Below are positions 47,780 through 57,379 of a stretch of 64,000 bases of DNA, one piece after another. Position 1 is the stretch's first letter. Each line of letters opens with the position of its first letter. The DNA is from Flavobacteriaceae bacterium. Its GTDB lineage: Bacteria > Bacteroidota > Bacteroidia > Flavobacteriales > Flavobacteriaceae. The stretch spans positions 296,220 through 360,219 of the forward strand of contig JAHEET010000002.1 of assembly GCA_024640565.1 (NCBI GenBank), given 5' to 3'. Position numbers and translations under genes: made by a program. Below the pieces are notes generated by a model. It saw nothing but the letters and a program-made list of their open reading frames with translations. It searched no databases and had not been told where the DNA came from.

Positions 47780-50308
47780 ATGGCAAAGAATTTAGTAATT
47801 GTAGAGTCACCAGCGAAGGCAAAAACGATCGAGAAGTTTCTTGGAAAAGATTTTCAAGTTGAGTCTAGTTATGGTCATATTGCAGATTTACCTTCAAAAG
47901 AATTGGGGATTAATGTTGACGGAGATTTTAGTCCAAAGTACATTGTATCTGACGATAAAAAAGCAGTTGTTAAAAAACTAAAATCTTTGGCGAAGAAGGC
48001 AGATATGGTTTGGTTGGCAAGTGATGAGGATCGAGAGGGAGAGGCAATTGCATGGCACTTAAAAGAACAATTAGAATTGAAAGAAGAACGCACAAAGCGT
48101 ATTGTATTTCACGAGATTACAAAAAAAGCCATCTTAAAAGCAGTAGAAACTCCCAGAGATATTGACTATAATATGGTAAATGCACAACAAGCCCGTCGTG
48201 TTTTAGATCGGTTGGTTGGGTATGAATTATCACCTGTATTGTGGCGTAAAGTAAAAGGAGGCTTGTCTGCAGGAAGAGTGCAGTCCGTTGCGGTTCGTTT
48301 AATTGTTGAAAGGGAAAGAAATATTCAAGAGTTTACTGCACAAACACATTATAAGGCTGTCGCAGAATTCTCGAATTTGGAGGGAAAGAAATTTAAAGCA
48401 ACCATTCCAAAGAATTTTGATTCTAAAACAGCAGCAGCAGAATTTTTAGAGTCTTGTTCAAAGGCTGATTTTTCGATTGCTGAGTTGACCAAAAAACCTG
48501 CAAAGAAATCACCAGCAGCGCCCTTTACAACCTCAACATTACAGCAAGAAGCTTCCCGAAAATTAGGATATCCAGTGGCCAAAACAATGCAGGTTGCACA
48601 GCGTTTGTATGAAGCGGGTCTCATTACCTACATGAGAACAGACAGTGTGAACTTGTCTTTGGATGCAAGGGATGCTGCTGAAGAAGAAATTACCAATTAT
48701 TACGGGAAAGAATACAGCAAACAACGTATTTTTAAGTCGAAAGCGAAAGGCGCGCAAGAAGCCCATGAAGCCATTCGTCCTACAAATATGAAAATGCATA
48801 CCATCGCTACTGAATACGATCAAACCAGATTGTATGATCTAATATGGAAACGAACATTGGCATCTCAAATGAGTGATGCGCAATTGGAGCGAACCAATGT
48901 AAAAATTGAAAATTCAGAAAACGAAAAGATTTTCACTGCAAATGGAGAGATGATCAAGTTTGAAGGATTTTTAAAAGTATACTTAGAAGGAAACGATAAC
49001 GAAGAGGAAGAGCAAGCAGGCATGTTGCCCAACTTAAAAGAGAAGGAAACTTTAACCTACAATTTCATCAATGCAACTCAGCGTTTTACGAGTCCTCCCT
49101 ATCGATTTACAGAAGCTTCTTTGGTAAAACAACTGGAAGAATTGGGGATTGGCCGTCCATCTACGTATGCGCCAACGATTTCTACAGTCCAAAGAAGGGG
49201 CTATATAGAAAAGGGGCAAAACGAAGGTTTGGAACGAAGTTACGAGCAGTTGGTTTTAGCTGATGGCGCTGTTAAAAATCGAATATTAACAGAAAAAACG
49301 GGATCCGATAAGAACAAATTAATTCCAACAGATATTGGAAATATTGTCAATGATTTCTTAGTGGCTAATTTCTCTAATATTTTAGACTTTGGTTTTACGG
49401 CCAAAGTAGAGTCTGCTTTTGATGATATTTCTGAAGGGGATGCCAATTGGACCGAAATGATAAAAGGTTTCTATGGTGCCTTTCACGAAACCGTAGAAGA
49501 TGTAAAAGAAAATGCAGAAAGAGAAAGTGGAGAACGTATTTTAGGAAAACATCCAGTTTCTGGAAAAACGGTTTTAGTTCGTTTGGGGAAATTTGGACCC
49601 ATTGCTCAGATTGGTGCGCCAGAGGATGAAGAGAAATTGTTTGCAAGTTTAAATCCAACACAAAACTTAGGAACAATTACTTTAGACGAGGCTTTGGAGC
49701 TGTTTTTATTACCAAAAACATTGGGAGTTTTCCAAGGAGAAGAGGTTATTGTTTCCAATGGTCGTTTTGGACCTTACATTCGTTTTGGAAGCTTATTTGT
49801 TTCTTTAGACAAGGGAGAAAATCCAATGGAAGTTGATTTGTCAAGGGCGGAAACGTTAATTGTTGCCAAACAAAAAGCAGATGCACCTGTAGCTTTTTAT
49901 GAGGAATTACCCGTTCAAAAAGGCGTTGGCCGTTTTGGACCTTTCATCAAATGGAATTCAATTTTTATCAATGTGAGTAAGAAATATGATTTTGACACGC
50001 TCACATATGATGAAATTGTCGAGCTTATTGAAGTGAAAAAGCAAAAAGAAATCGACAAAGTAATTCATAATTGGGAAGATGTTGCGATTCGAGTAGAAAA
50101 AGCAAGATGGGGAAGGTTTCATGTTTTAAAAGGAAAAATTAAAATCGAACTCCCAAAATCGACCGATATTGAAAAGTTGACCAAAGAGGAAGCTGTTAAA
50201 ATGATCGCTGCAAAAACGCCAAAAAAGAAAGCGGTAAAAAAGAAAGTTGTCAAAAAGAAAGCTACGACAAAGAAAACCGTTGCGAAGAAAACAGTTAAAA
50301 AGAAATAA
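47780..50308 (+). CDS. topA: DNA topoisomerase I
   Basis: 842 residues. Type IA topoisomerase: TOPRIM with NLVIVESPAKAKTIEKFLG and LASDEDREGEAIAWHL, the catalytic tyrosine in GLITYMRTDSVNLS, and HEAIRPTNM. The C-terminal region has repeated GKFGP/GRFGPYIRFG motifs in place of zinc fingers and ends in a long lysine-rich tail (KKKAVKKKVVKKK-like) that probably holds DNA. It relaxes negative supercoils. The leader contains a hairpin. The gldKLMN region follows. Confidence 0.97.
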   Translation: MAKNLVIVESPAKAKTIEKFLGKDFQVESSYGHIADLPSKELGINVDGDFSPKYIVSDDKKAVVKKLKSLAKKADMVWLASDEDREGEAIAWHLKEQLELKEERTKRIVFHEITKKAILKAVETPRDIDYNMVNAQQARRVLDRLVGYELSPVLWRKVKGGLSAGRVQSVAVRLIVERERNIQEFTAQTHYKAVAEFSNLEGKKFKATIPKNFDSKTAAAEFLESCSKADFSIAELTKKPAKKSPAAPFTTSTLQQEASRKLGYPVAKTMQVAQRLYEAGLITYMRTDSVNLSLDARDAAEEEITNYYGKEYSKQRIFKSKAKGAQEAHEAIRPTNMKMHTIATEYDQTRLYDLIWKRTLASQMSDAQLERTNVKIENSENEKIFTANGEMIKFEGFLKVYLEGNDNEEEEQAGMLPNLKEKETLTYNFINATQRFTSPPYRFTEASLVKQLEELGIGRPSTYAPTISTVQRRGYIEKGQNEGLERSYEQLVLADGAVKNRILTEKTGSDKNKLIPTDIGNIVNDFLVANFSNILDFGFTAKVESAFDDISEGDANWTEMIKGFYGAFHETVEDVKENAERESGERILGKHPVSGKTVLVRLGKFGPIAQIGAPEDEEKLFASLNPTQNLGTITLDEALELFLLPKTLGVFQGEEVIVSNGRFGPYIRFGSLFVSLDKGENPMEVDLSRAETLIVAKQKADAPVAFYEELPVQKGVGRFGPFIKWNSIFINVSKKYDFDTLTYDEIVELIEVKKQKEIDKVIHNWEDVAIRVEKARWGRFHVLKGKIKIELPKSTDIEKLTKEEAVKMIAAKTPKKKAVKKKVVKKKATTKKTVAKKTVKKK

Positions 50309-50346
50309 TTAGTTAGTATCTTGCATACATCTACTTAAAAAAATTA

Positions 50347-51507
50347 ATGAACCTAGACTTTTTAACCCCTGTAAAAGAATCGGTTGTAGCACATCTTATG
50401 TTGCAGCCCGTTTTGTGTTTGGGGAAAAAAATTACAATCCATTCTGAAAAAGAAGGTTTTCCTGATCTAGAAAATGTTCAAATAGCGATTTTTGGCGTGC
50501 AAGAAGATCGAAACTCACAAGATAATTTTGGGTGTGGTGAAAATCTAGATTTTATTCGAAAAAAATTATACGAGTTATTCCCTGGAGATTGGCAGACCAA
50601 CATTGTCGATTTGGGAAATATATGCAAAGGGAATGCGGTTTCAGACACTTATTTTGCGGTTTCTGAAATTATTACCTCCTTGTTAAAGCAGCATATTATT
50701 CCGGTAATCATTGGTGGAGGTCAAGACATTACCTATGTCAATTACAGAGCCTATGACGCTTTGGAACAAACAGTAAATATTACGGCCGTTGATAGTAGGT
50801 TTGATTTGGGTGATTTGGAAGCCGAATTAACTTCACAGTCCTATCTCAGTAAAATTATTATGCAACAGCCCAATAATTTATTTAACTTCTGTAATGTGGG
50901 CTATCAAACATTTTTTAATGCCCAAGAAGAGATAAAATTATTAGATGCCTTGTTTTTTGATGCTTATCGATTGGGTGAAGCAAAGAATTTAGAGAATATT
51001 GAACCTGCATTTCGCAATGCAGATATTGTTTCTATTGATATAGGTGCAGTGCGACAAAGTGAGGCACCTGCCAACAACAATGTTTCTCCAAATGGTTTTT
51101 ATGGAGATGAGATCTGTGCCATTTCAAGGTATGCAGGAATCAGTGATAAGGTATCTTCCTTTGGAATTTACGAATACAATTCGAAATATGACAACCAACA
51201 CCAAACAGCACATTTAATAGCACAAATGATCTGGTACTTTATAGAAGGAGTCAACGCTAGGGTGAAAGATTATCCATTTACAAGGAAAGAAAATTATCAA
51301 AAATTTACGGTTTTATTAGCGGATGATGATCCTTTAACCTTCTATAAAAGTCATAAAACGGGAAGATGGTGGATTGAAATTAATATTTTATCCAATAATA
51401 AATACAAAAGACATGCGTTAATACCATGTACATATCAAGATTACATTGCCGCAACGAAGGAAGTTATTCCAGAAAAGTGGTTCAAAGCAATGCAAAAATT
51501 GGTCTAG
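50347..51507 (+). CDS. Arginase/formimidoylglutamase-fold protein with lost metal ligands
   Basis: 386 residues with a ureohydrolase (arginase) fold, often annotated formimidoylglutamase. The catalytic manganese motifs are altered: GGDH is GGGQDITY, DxHxD is AVDSRFDLG, and SxDxDxxDP is VSIDIGAVRQSEAP, so most metal-binding His/Asp are missing. It is therefore unlikely to be an active manganese ureohydrolase. It stands between topA and gldK on the same strand (38 bp and about 100 bp), and I recall a similar gene next to gldK in other Flavobacteriia, which hints at a role in gliding or secretion. That role is inference. Confidence 0.75.
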   Translation: MNLDFLTPVKESVVAHLMLQPVLCLGKKITIHSEKEGFPDLENVQIAIFGVQEDRNSQDNFGCGENLDFIRKKLYELFPGDWQTNIVDLGNICKGNAVSDTYFAVSEIITSLLKQHIIPVIIGGGQDITYVNYRAYDALEQTVNITAVDSRFDLGDLEAELTSQSYLSKIIMQQPNNLFNFCNVGYQTFFNAQEEIKLLDALFFDAYRLGEAKNLENIEPAFRNADIVSIDIGAVRQSEAPANNNVSPNGFYGDEICAISRYAGISDKVSSFGIYEYNSKYDNQHQTAHLIAQMIWYFIEGVNARVKDYPFTRKENYQKFTVLLADDDPLTFYKSHKTGRWWIEINILSNNKYKRHALIPCTYQDYIAATKEVIPEKWFKAMQKLV

Positions 51508-51609
51508 TTAATGGCGAAAAAATGATTCCATTAAAAGGTACTGTTAGAATTGGTTATTAATAAAAAAAATAATAAGTTTACGAACTTTTTAGATAAGATA
51601 TCAAACAAT

Positions 51610-52962
51610 ATGAAGAAAGCAGCAATATTTGCACTCTTAATAACGGTTTTGTACAGTTGTGGCTCTAATGATAGAGGCGAATTGGTAGGGGTAAAAGCCA
51701 AAAAGAAATGGTTTTCAGAGAAACCCTACGGGATGGCCTTAATTCCGGGGGGGTCTTTTACCATGGGAAAACAAGATGAAGATATTATAGGAACCCTCAA
51801 CACACCGACCAAAACGGTGACAGTGAGACCTTATTACATGGATGAAACCGAAATCACAAACAATGAATACAAAGAATTTGTTTTTTGGGTTCGAGATTCA
51901 ATTACTAGAACTGCCTTGGCAAAAGCTGCAGAAGATCAAAGTCTGATTGGTCAAGCTGCAACTGGAGCACCCGCAACTTCAACAGGAATAGAAGCCTTTG
52001 CATATGCAGATTCTGATACTGCAAGAACTGCTTATCAGAAATTTCAAGAAAGTAAATTAACAAGAGAAAATTTAAGACCTTTAAACTGGGACGTTGACTT
52101 ATTTGCATTGAAAGAATCTCCAGATGAGTATTATGTTGAAGCCATCGATTCATTATATATTGAACAAGAAGATGCAGTAGCCGGGATTCGAACTTTTAAA
52201 ACAGAATACATCAAATATTATTATTCAGAATTTGATCTTGAAAAAGCTGCGAAGTCTCGTAAAAAAGAAGCGGGAAGAAATTACAGATATGATACTGTTT
52301 TAGAAATCTATCCAGACACCACTGTATGGATCAAAGATTTTAATTATTCCTACAACGATCCAATGCACCAAGATTATTTTCGCCACCAAGCCTATGGAGA
52401 TTACCCAGTGGTAGGGGTTAAATGGGATCAAGCAAAAGCTTTTTGTCATTGGAGAACAAAAAAGAAAAACGATTATTTACGCGGTAAGAAAGCTGCATCT
52501 GTACCGGTCTTTAGATTGCCTACAGAAGCAGAATGGGAGTATGCCGCTCGTGGTGGACTTCAGTTTGCAACCTATCCTTGGGGAACTGGAGGCACGACAA
52601 GTGATCGAGGTTGTTTTTTAGCAAACTTTAAGCCCGTGAGAGGTGATTATGCCGTAGATGGTGCTTTGTATACAGTAGAAGCAAAATCCTACAATGCAAA
52701 CGATTATGGTTTGTATAATATGGCTGGTAATGTTTCAGAGTGGACAAGTACTGCATACAATGGTGCTTCCTATTATTTAAGTTCTACTATGAACCCAAAT
52801 GTAGAAGATCGAAAAAATAAAAGAAAAATAGTGCGTGGAGGGTCTTGGAAAGACGTTGCCTACTTCTTGGAAGTTGGAACAAGAGATTTCGAATACGCAG
52901 ATACTGCAAGAAGTTTTATCGGTTTTAGAACCGTTCAAGATTATATTGGAGATATTAATTAA
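51610..52962 (+). CDS. gldK: Gliding motility / type IX secretion lipoprotein GldK
   Basis: About 450 residues from ATG 51610 (the tracked start adds 20 residues before the lipoprotein signal). Signal MKKAAIFALLITVLYSCGS, lipidated Cys about 17, then an FGE-sulfatase (C-type lectin-like) domain: MALIPGGSFTMGKQ, MDETEITNNEYKEF, FRLPTEAEWEYAARGG, GLYNMAGNVSEWT and IVRGGSWKD. GldK forms, with GldN, the outer ring at the outer membrane of the T9SS. The operon gldKLMN continues with short gaps (32, 48, 15 bp). Confidence 0.95.
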   Translation: MKKAAIFALLITVLYSCGSNDRGELVGVKAKKKWFSEKPYGMALIPGGSFTMGKQDEDIIGTLNTPTKTVTVRPYYMDETEITNNEYKEFVFWVRDSITRTALAKAAEDQSLIGQAATGAPATSTGIEAFAYADSDTARTAYQKFQESKLTRENLRPLNWDVDLFALKESPDEYYVEAIDSLYIEQEDAVAGIRTFKTEYIKYYYSEFDLEKAAKSRKKEAGRNYRYDTVLEIYPDTTVWIKDFNYSYNDPMHQDYFRHQAYGDYPVVGVKWDQAKAFCHWRTKKKNDYLRGKKAASVPVFRLPTEAEWEYAARGGLQFATYPWGTGGTTSDRGCFLANFKPVRGDYAVDGALYTVEAKSYNANDYGLYNMAGNVSEWTSTAYNGASYYLSSTMNPNVEDRKNKRKIVRGGSWKDVAYFLEVGTRDFEYADTARSFIGFRTVQDYIGDIN

Positions 52963-52994
52963 TAAATAAACCAAACCCCTAATAAAAAAAAATT

Positions 52995-53627
52995 ATGGCA
53001 CAGTCAAAAGCTTACAAAAAAGGAATGAATTTCGTATACGGAATGGGAGCAGCAATCGTTATTATTGGAGCCTTATTTAAAATACAGCATTTAGAATATG
53101 GTATTTTAACCGGAGGCGTCATGTTAACAATTGGTTTGGTCGTAGAAGCGATTGTTTTTGCGATTTCAGCTTTTGACACCCCTGAAGAGGATTTAGACTG
53201 GTCCAAAGTATACCCTGAATTAGCAGGAGAAGAGAGTACCTCAGAACAGCAAGGAGCGGATGGTTTACTCTCTCAAAAACTAGATACATTATTGGCAGAA
53301 GCAAACATAGATTCTAAGTTAATGGAAAGTTTAGGAACGAGCATGAAAAATTTTCAAGGCGCTGCAGAAGGTTTGTCTGCTGCCTCAGAATCTATTTCTG
53401 CAACGAACAAATACAACGAGCAAATGTCAATGGCTGCCATTCAAATGGAATCTTTAAACGGATTGTACAAAGTACAAATGGAAAGTGCCGGAAAACAAAC
53501 AGCTTTAAACGAAGCTGTTGTTGAAAATACAGAGAAATTAAAAGAACAAATGGATTCTCTAGCTAAAAATTTATCTTCTTTAAACGGAGTATATGGTGGA
53601 ATGCTTTCTGCAATGACAAACAAATAA
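52995..53627 (+). CDS. gldL: Type IX secretion motor subunit GldL
   Basis: 210 residues: two N-terminal membrane helices (about 15-60: FVYGMGAAIVIIGALFKI, GILTGGVMLTIGLVVEAIVFAIS) and a cytoplasmic helical tail that ends in a coiled coil (KYNEQMSMAAIQMESLNGLYKVQME). GldL forms the pentameric ring of the proton-driven rotary motor with GldM. Adjacent to gldM. Confidence 0.95.
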   Translation: MAQSKAYKKGMNFVYGMGAAIVIIGALFKIQHLEYGILTGGVMLTIGLVVEAIVFAISAFDTPEEDLDWSKVYPELAGEESTSEQQGADGLLSQKLDTLLAEANIDSKLMESLGTSMKNFQGAAEGLSAASESISATNKYNEQMSMAAIQMESLNGLYKVQMESAGKQTALNEAVVENTEKLKEQMDSLAKNLSSLNGVYGGMLSAMTNK

Positions 53628-53675
53628 TAATTAGTTCTATTAAAGAAAGAACACTAACTTAAAAAACTAATTAGA

Positions 53676-55259
53676 ATGGCAGGAGGAAAAATGAATGCAA
53701 GGCAAAAAATGATAAACCTGATGTACTTGGTGTTTATTGCGATGTTAGCATTAAATATGAGTAAAGAAGTTTTGAGTGCTTTTGGATATACAAATGAAAA
53801 GCTAGAAGCGAATAACAGTTTTACTTCTAAAAATTTAAACAATCTATATAGTAGTTTAAAAACAAAAGCAATTTCGGGTTCAGAAGTTGACAAATACAGA
53901 CCGCTATATGACAAAGCAGAATTAGTGCGACAATCTTCAGATTCTTTGTATGCATACGTAGCAGCATTAAAAGATTCTATGTTGGGCTCTATTTCAACCG
54001 AAAACCTAAATTCAGAGAAGAAATACGAGTATATGGATTCTCCGGAATGGCTAAATCAAAAATTCTTTAAAAATGGAAAAATTTCTGATGAAGGAAATGC
54101 ATTTTTATCGATGCTTACCAATTATCGAGATAATTTAATAAAAATTACTGCTGATAGTGCCGATGCATGGACCACGGATAAATTTAAAACAACCGTTGAA
54201 CAAAAATTTGAGACGAATGATGTTGAAAGAAAAGGCAAAGCCCCTCAAAATTGGTTAAACGCAAGGTACGAAGGAATGCCAATGGTTTCTTCATTAACCA
54301 ATTTCACTCAAATACAAACAGATATTAGGACTACAGAAGCTACCTATCTTGATCATTTGTTAGGGGGTGCCGCTTCAGAAGGAAACAACTTCAGCAACTT
54401 TAATGGTATTGTAAAATTAGATAAATATGTCTTTTTCCCTGGAGAAAAAGTTACAGGAACCATTGTTCTTGGAAAAGAAGATCCTACTTTAAAACCTACC
54501 AGAGTAGATTTAAACGGGAAAGCATACGATAACTACTCAGAAGGTGCTGTGAATGTTGACTTACGAGCAGACAGAACGACTGGTGAGAAAAATATTGAAG
54601 GAACTATTTATTTTATTCAGGACGGAGTAGAGAAACCAATTACCTTTAAATCTTCCTATTCAGTTGTTAACAAACCCAATGCAGCCATTGTATCTGCAGA
54701 TAAAATGAAAGTGGTTTACAAAGGAATTGCAAACCCTATTTCGGTAGCTTTACCAGGGGTGCCTGATAAAGATATTAGAATCACAGCCAGTGGACATGAG
54801 AGTTTCACTAAAAATAGAAATTCAACAGGAAAATACAATCTGATTCCAAGTCCAAAAGGCAAGGAAGTAGTTTTAAATATCTCAGCGACATTAAGCGATG
54901 GCACAACGCTAAGAGATAAGCAAACGATTCGAACCAAAGACATTCCACCAGCAGTCATGTTGGTAAATGGAAATGAGGCACCAAGATCAATGTCAAAAGG
55001 TGCTTTGAGTAGGAGCTCTTTTACCGTTGGAATGGTTGATTTTGACTTTGACTTAAAAATAAACACCAAACAATTCTTAGTGATTATTGAAGGAAGAAGT
55101 TATGAAGTTAATGGAACAAAATTGAACGCAAGAGCTATTAAAGCCATCAATAGTGCAAAGAGTGGAACCATAATTCGAATTGGTGAGATTAAAGCAAATG
55201 TGAAAGGATCATCGTACGAATTAAAAAAGATTTTTGCTTCCTCTATTCAAATTCGCTAA
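53676..55259 (+). CDS. gldM: Type IX secretion motor subunit GldM
   Basis: 527 residues: one N-terminal membrane helix (MINLMYLVFIAMLALNMSKEVLSAF) with the conserved NLMYLVFIAMLALNMS motif, then a long periplasmic part with helical region (30-200) and several beta domains (about 220-527). GldM dimers link the inner-membrane motor to the GldKN ring and turn the complex. The C-terminal domains end with LKKIFASSIQIR. Confidence 0.96.
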   Translation: MAGGKMNARQKMINLMYLVFIAMLALNMSKEVLSAFGYTNEKLEANNSFTSKNLNNLYSSLKTKAISGSEVDKYRPLYDKAELVRQSSDSLYAYVAALKDSMLGSISTENLNSEKKYEYMDSPEWLNQKFFKNGKISDEGNAFLSMLTNYRDNLIKITADSADAWTTDKFKTTVEQKFETNDVERKGKAPQNWLNARYEGMPMVSSLTNFTQIQTDIRTTEATYLDHLLGGAASEGNNFSNFNGIVKLDKYVFFPGEKVTGTIVLGKEDPTLKPTRVDLNGKAYDNYSEGAVNVDLRADRTTGEKNIEGTIYFIQDGVEKPITFKSSYSVVNKPNAAIVSADKMKVVYKGIANPISVALPGVPDKDIRITASGHESFTKNRNSTGKYNLIPSPKGKEVVLNISATLSDGTTLRDKQTIRTKDIPPAVMLVNGNEAPRSMSKGALSRSSFTVGMVDFDFDLKINTKQFLVIIEGRSYEVNGTKLNARAIKAINSAKSGTIIRIGEIKANVKGSSYELKKIFASSIQIR

Positions 55260-55274
55260 ACAAAAAAATTAATT

Positions 55275-56189
55275 ATGAAGTTAATAAAATTCTTGATTTG
55301 CTGTTGTTTCGTATTGATTTTTTCAACCAATACTATTCATGCTCAAACGAATATATTGAACACTGAGAAAGTTGAAAATATAGGAAAGAAAACAGCCAAT
55401 CAAATTAAAATTGACCGCTTAGACACACCACTTCCATATGGTTATACGAGTAATGATGACGTGCTTTGGTCGAAAGTCGTTTGGGAAATAATTGATTTAA
55501 ATCAAAAAATAAATCACCCTTATTATTACCCAACAGAAGTAAATAGTGTTGGTACAGATAGACTTTCTCTTTTTAACACATTACAGGCAGCAGTAAATTC
55601 TCAAAAGGTAGACATTTATACAGATGCTTATTTTCAAGAGGAGAAGCCAGTTGCTGATTTGGAGATTACAATGAGAAAAGTTTGTACAAACAAAGAGATT
55701 CAAACGATTGAAGCTAAGGAGATCACACAATTTATGATTAAAGGAATGTGGTATTTTGACAAACGTCAAGGGGAATTAAAGTATCGACTCCTAGGCATTG
55801 CGCCATTGTATGGATTTGATGCAGGAGCCAAATGTTTAAACTCTGTAGCAAGAGATGATTGGGAAAGAGCTAATCCTGACGCACCAATTGATGATTACCC
55901 AAGACCGAAACTTAAGCAATTAAATGAACTGTACTGGATTTTTTACCCAGAGGCAAGACAGATACTTCACGATTCAAAAGTATTCAACCCAGACAATTCA
56001 GTGAGCCCAATCACATTTGACCATTTATTAAATTCGAGAAGATTCAGTTCTGTTATTGTAAGAGAAGAGAATGTCTATCAAAACAGAAGTATTGATGAAT
56101 ATACCAAAAATTCTATCTTTCAACTCTTAGAAGCTGAGAAGATTAAAGAATCCATCCGAAATAAAGAAATAGACATGTGGAACTACTAA
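55275..56189 (+). CDS. gldN: Type IX secretion ring subunit GldN
   Basis: 304 residues with signal peptide (LIKFLICCCFVLIFSTNTIHAQ) and the GldN domain: DVLWSKVVWEIIDLNQKINHPYYYP, IKGMWYFDKRQGELKYRLLGIAP, LYWIFYPEARQIL. Forms the periplasmic ring with GldK. Last gene of gldKLMN; a strong terminator follows at 24 bp. Confidence 0.95.
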   Translation: MKLIKFLICCCFVLIFSTNTIHAQTNILNTEKVENIGKKTANQIKIDRLDTPLPYGYTSNDDVLWSKVVWEIIDLNQKINHPYYYPTEVNSVGTDRLSLFNTLQAAVNSQKVDIYTDAYFQEEKPVADLEITMRKVCTNKEIQTIEAKEITQFMIKGMWYFDKRQGELKYRLLGIAPLYGFDAGAKCLNSVARDDWERANPDAPIDDYPRPKLKQLNELYWIFYPEARQILHDSKVFNPDNSVSPITFDHLLNSRRFSSVIVREENVYQNRSIDEYTKNSIFQLLEAEKIKESIRNKEIDMWNY

Positions 56190-56210
56190 AGTTCTGTAGG
56201 TAGCTATTTA

Positions 56211-56246
56211 AAGCGTTCTAATTTAAAAAATTAGAACGCTTTTTTT
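56211..56246 (+). terminator. Rho-independent terminator of gldKLMN
   Basis: 11-bp stem GCGTTCTAATT / AATTAGAACGC followed by seven T residues. Confidence 0.92.
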
Positions 56247-56260
56247 ATTGTAAAAAAAAC

Positions 56261-56268
56261 TACTTTTG
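56261..56268 (+). promoter_or_regulatory. Putative -7 element of the FAD oxidoreductase gene
   Basis: TACTTTTG exact -7 match, 4 bp before the ATG; transcript would start at or next to the start codon. Confidence 0.5.
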
Positions 56269-56272
56269 ACGC

Positions 56273-57319
56273 ATGAAGTTAGATTATATCGTTGTTGGTT
56301 TAGGGTTGGCTGGTTTGGCATTTATTGAGGAGTTAATTGCTGCCAATAAAAGTTTTTTGGTGTTTGAAGACCGTTCTCAAACTTCCTCGCTAGTAGCTGG
56401 AGGAGTTTACAATCCAGTTATTTTAAAACGATACACTCCGGTATGGAATGCGAAAGAACAATTGGCAGTAGCGCTTCCTTTCTATGAACGATTGGAAAAG
56501 AAATTTGACACTTCCTTTGATTATAAATTCGCCATCAAAAAAGCCTTCAAATCGATAGCAGATCAAAACAATTGGTTTTCCGCATTTGACAAACCCAAGG
56601 TAGCCCCTTTTTTAGATGCCACTTTGGACAAACAATCTTATGCTGGAGTTTTAGGAGATCATTCCTTTGGGAATGTAAAAGAAGGCGGACGCATAGATAC
56701 GCATCATTTGGTGGAAACCTACCGTAATTATTTACATGAAAAAGATTGGATTCGATTTGAGAAATTCAACCATGAAGAACTTATTTTTGAAAATAACCTT
56801 GTAAGATATCAAGATTTAACTGCATCTAAAATTGTTTTTTCCGAAGGCTTTGGCTTAAAAGAAAATCCTTATTTTAATCATTTACCTCTCGAGGAAGTTA
56901 AAGGGGAAACGATGACCATTCATGCACCTAAATTAGACATCGATTTCTTATTGAAATCTACCTTATTTGTAATGCCTATTGGAAATCATCTTTATAAAGT
57001 GGGTGCTACTTTCAATCATGCAGATAAAACCTCTGTTCCAACCACTCAAGGAAGGGATGAATTGATTGAGAAACTAAAAAAGGTGCTCGATACGCCATTT
57101 CAAATTGTGGCGCAGGCGGCTGGTATTCGTCCTGCAGTAAAAGACAGAAGACCCATGGTTGGTGTACATCCTCAGTTTTCAAATTTAGCTGTATTAAACG
57201 GTCTTGGTACACGTGGCGTTATGATTTCTCCTACAATTGCGAAGAATTTATTCCTTCATTTAGAGATTGGTGAATCCTTGGATCCAGCAATTGATATCAA
57301 AAGGTTCGATGTGAAGTAG
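56273..57319 (+). CDS. FAD-dependent oxidoreductase (DAO family)
   Basis: 348 residues. Starts with the dinucleotide-binding Rossmann motif VVGLGLAGLAFIEEL (GxGxAG) and ends with the DAO-type C-terminal strand (AVLNGLGTRGVMISPTIAKNL), GIRPAVKDRRPMVG in between. Family members oxidise amino acids or related amines, or take part in tRNA modification (MnmC-like). The substrate is unknown. It lies between gldN and the MORN-protease gene on the same strand. Probable leaderless transcription start. Confidence 0.88.
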   Translation: MKLDYIVVGLGLAGLAFIEELIAANKSFLVFEDRSQTSSLVAGGVYNPVILKRYTPVWNAKEQLAVALPFYERLEKKFDTSFDYKFAIKKAFKSIADQNNWFSAFDKPKVAPFLDATLDKQSYAGVLGDHSFGNVKEGGRIDTHHLVETYRNYLHEKDWIRFEKFNHEELIFENNLVRYQDLTASKIVFSEGFGLKENPYFNHLPLEEVKGETMTIHAPKLDIDFLLKSTLFVMPIGNHLYKVGATFNHADKTSVPTTQGRDELIEKLKKVLDTPFQIVAQAAGIRPAVKDRRPMVGVHPQFSNLAVLNGLGTRGVMISPTIAKNLFLHLEIGESLDPAIDIKRFDVK

Positions 57320-57358
57320 CGTCTTTGATAAAATGTTATACATAGGCTTTATTTTTCT

Positions 57359-57366
57359 TACTTTTG
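57359..57366 (+). promoter_or_regulatory. Putative -7 element of the MORN-protease gene
   Basis: TACTTTTG exact match, 13 bp before the ATG, giving a leader of about 9 nt. No spaced -33 TTG. Confidence 0.45.
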
Positions 57367-57379
57367 TGTAAAAATTTCC

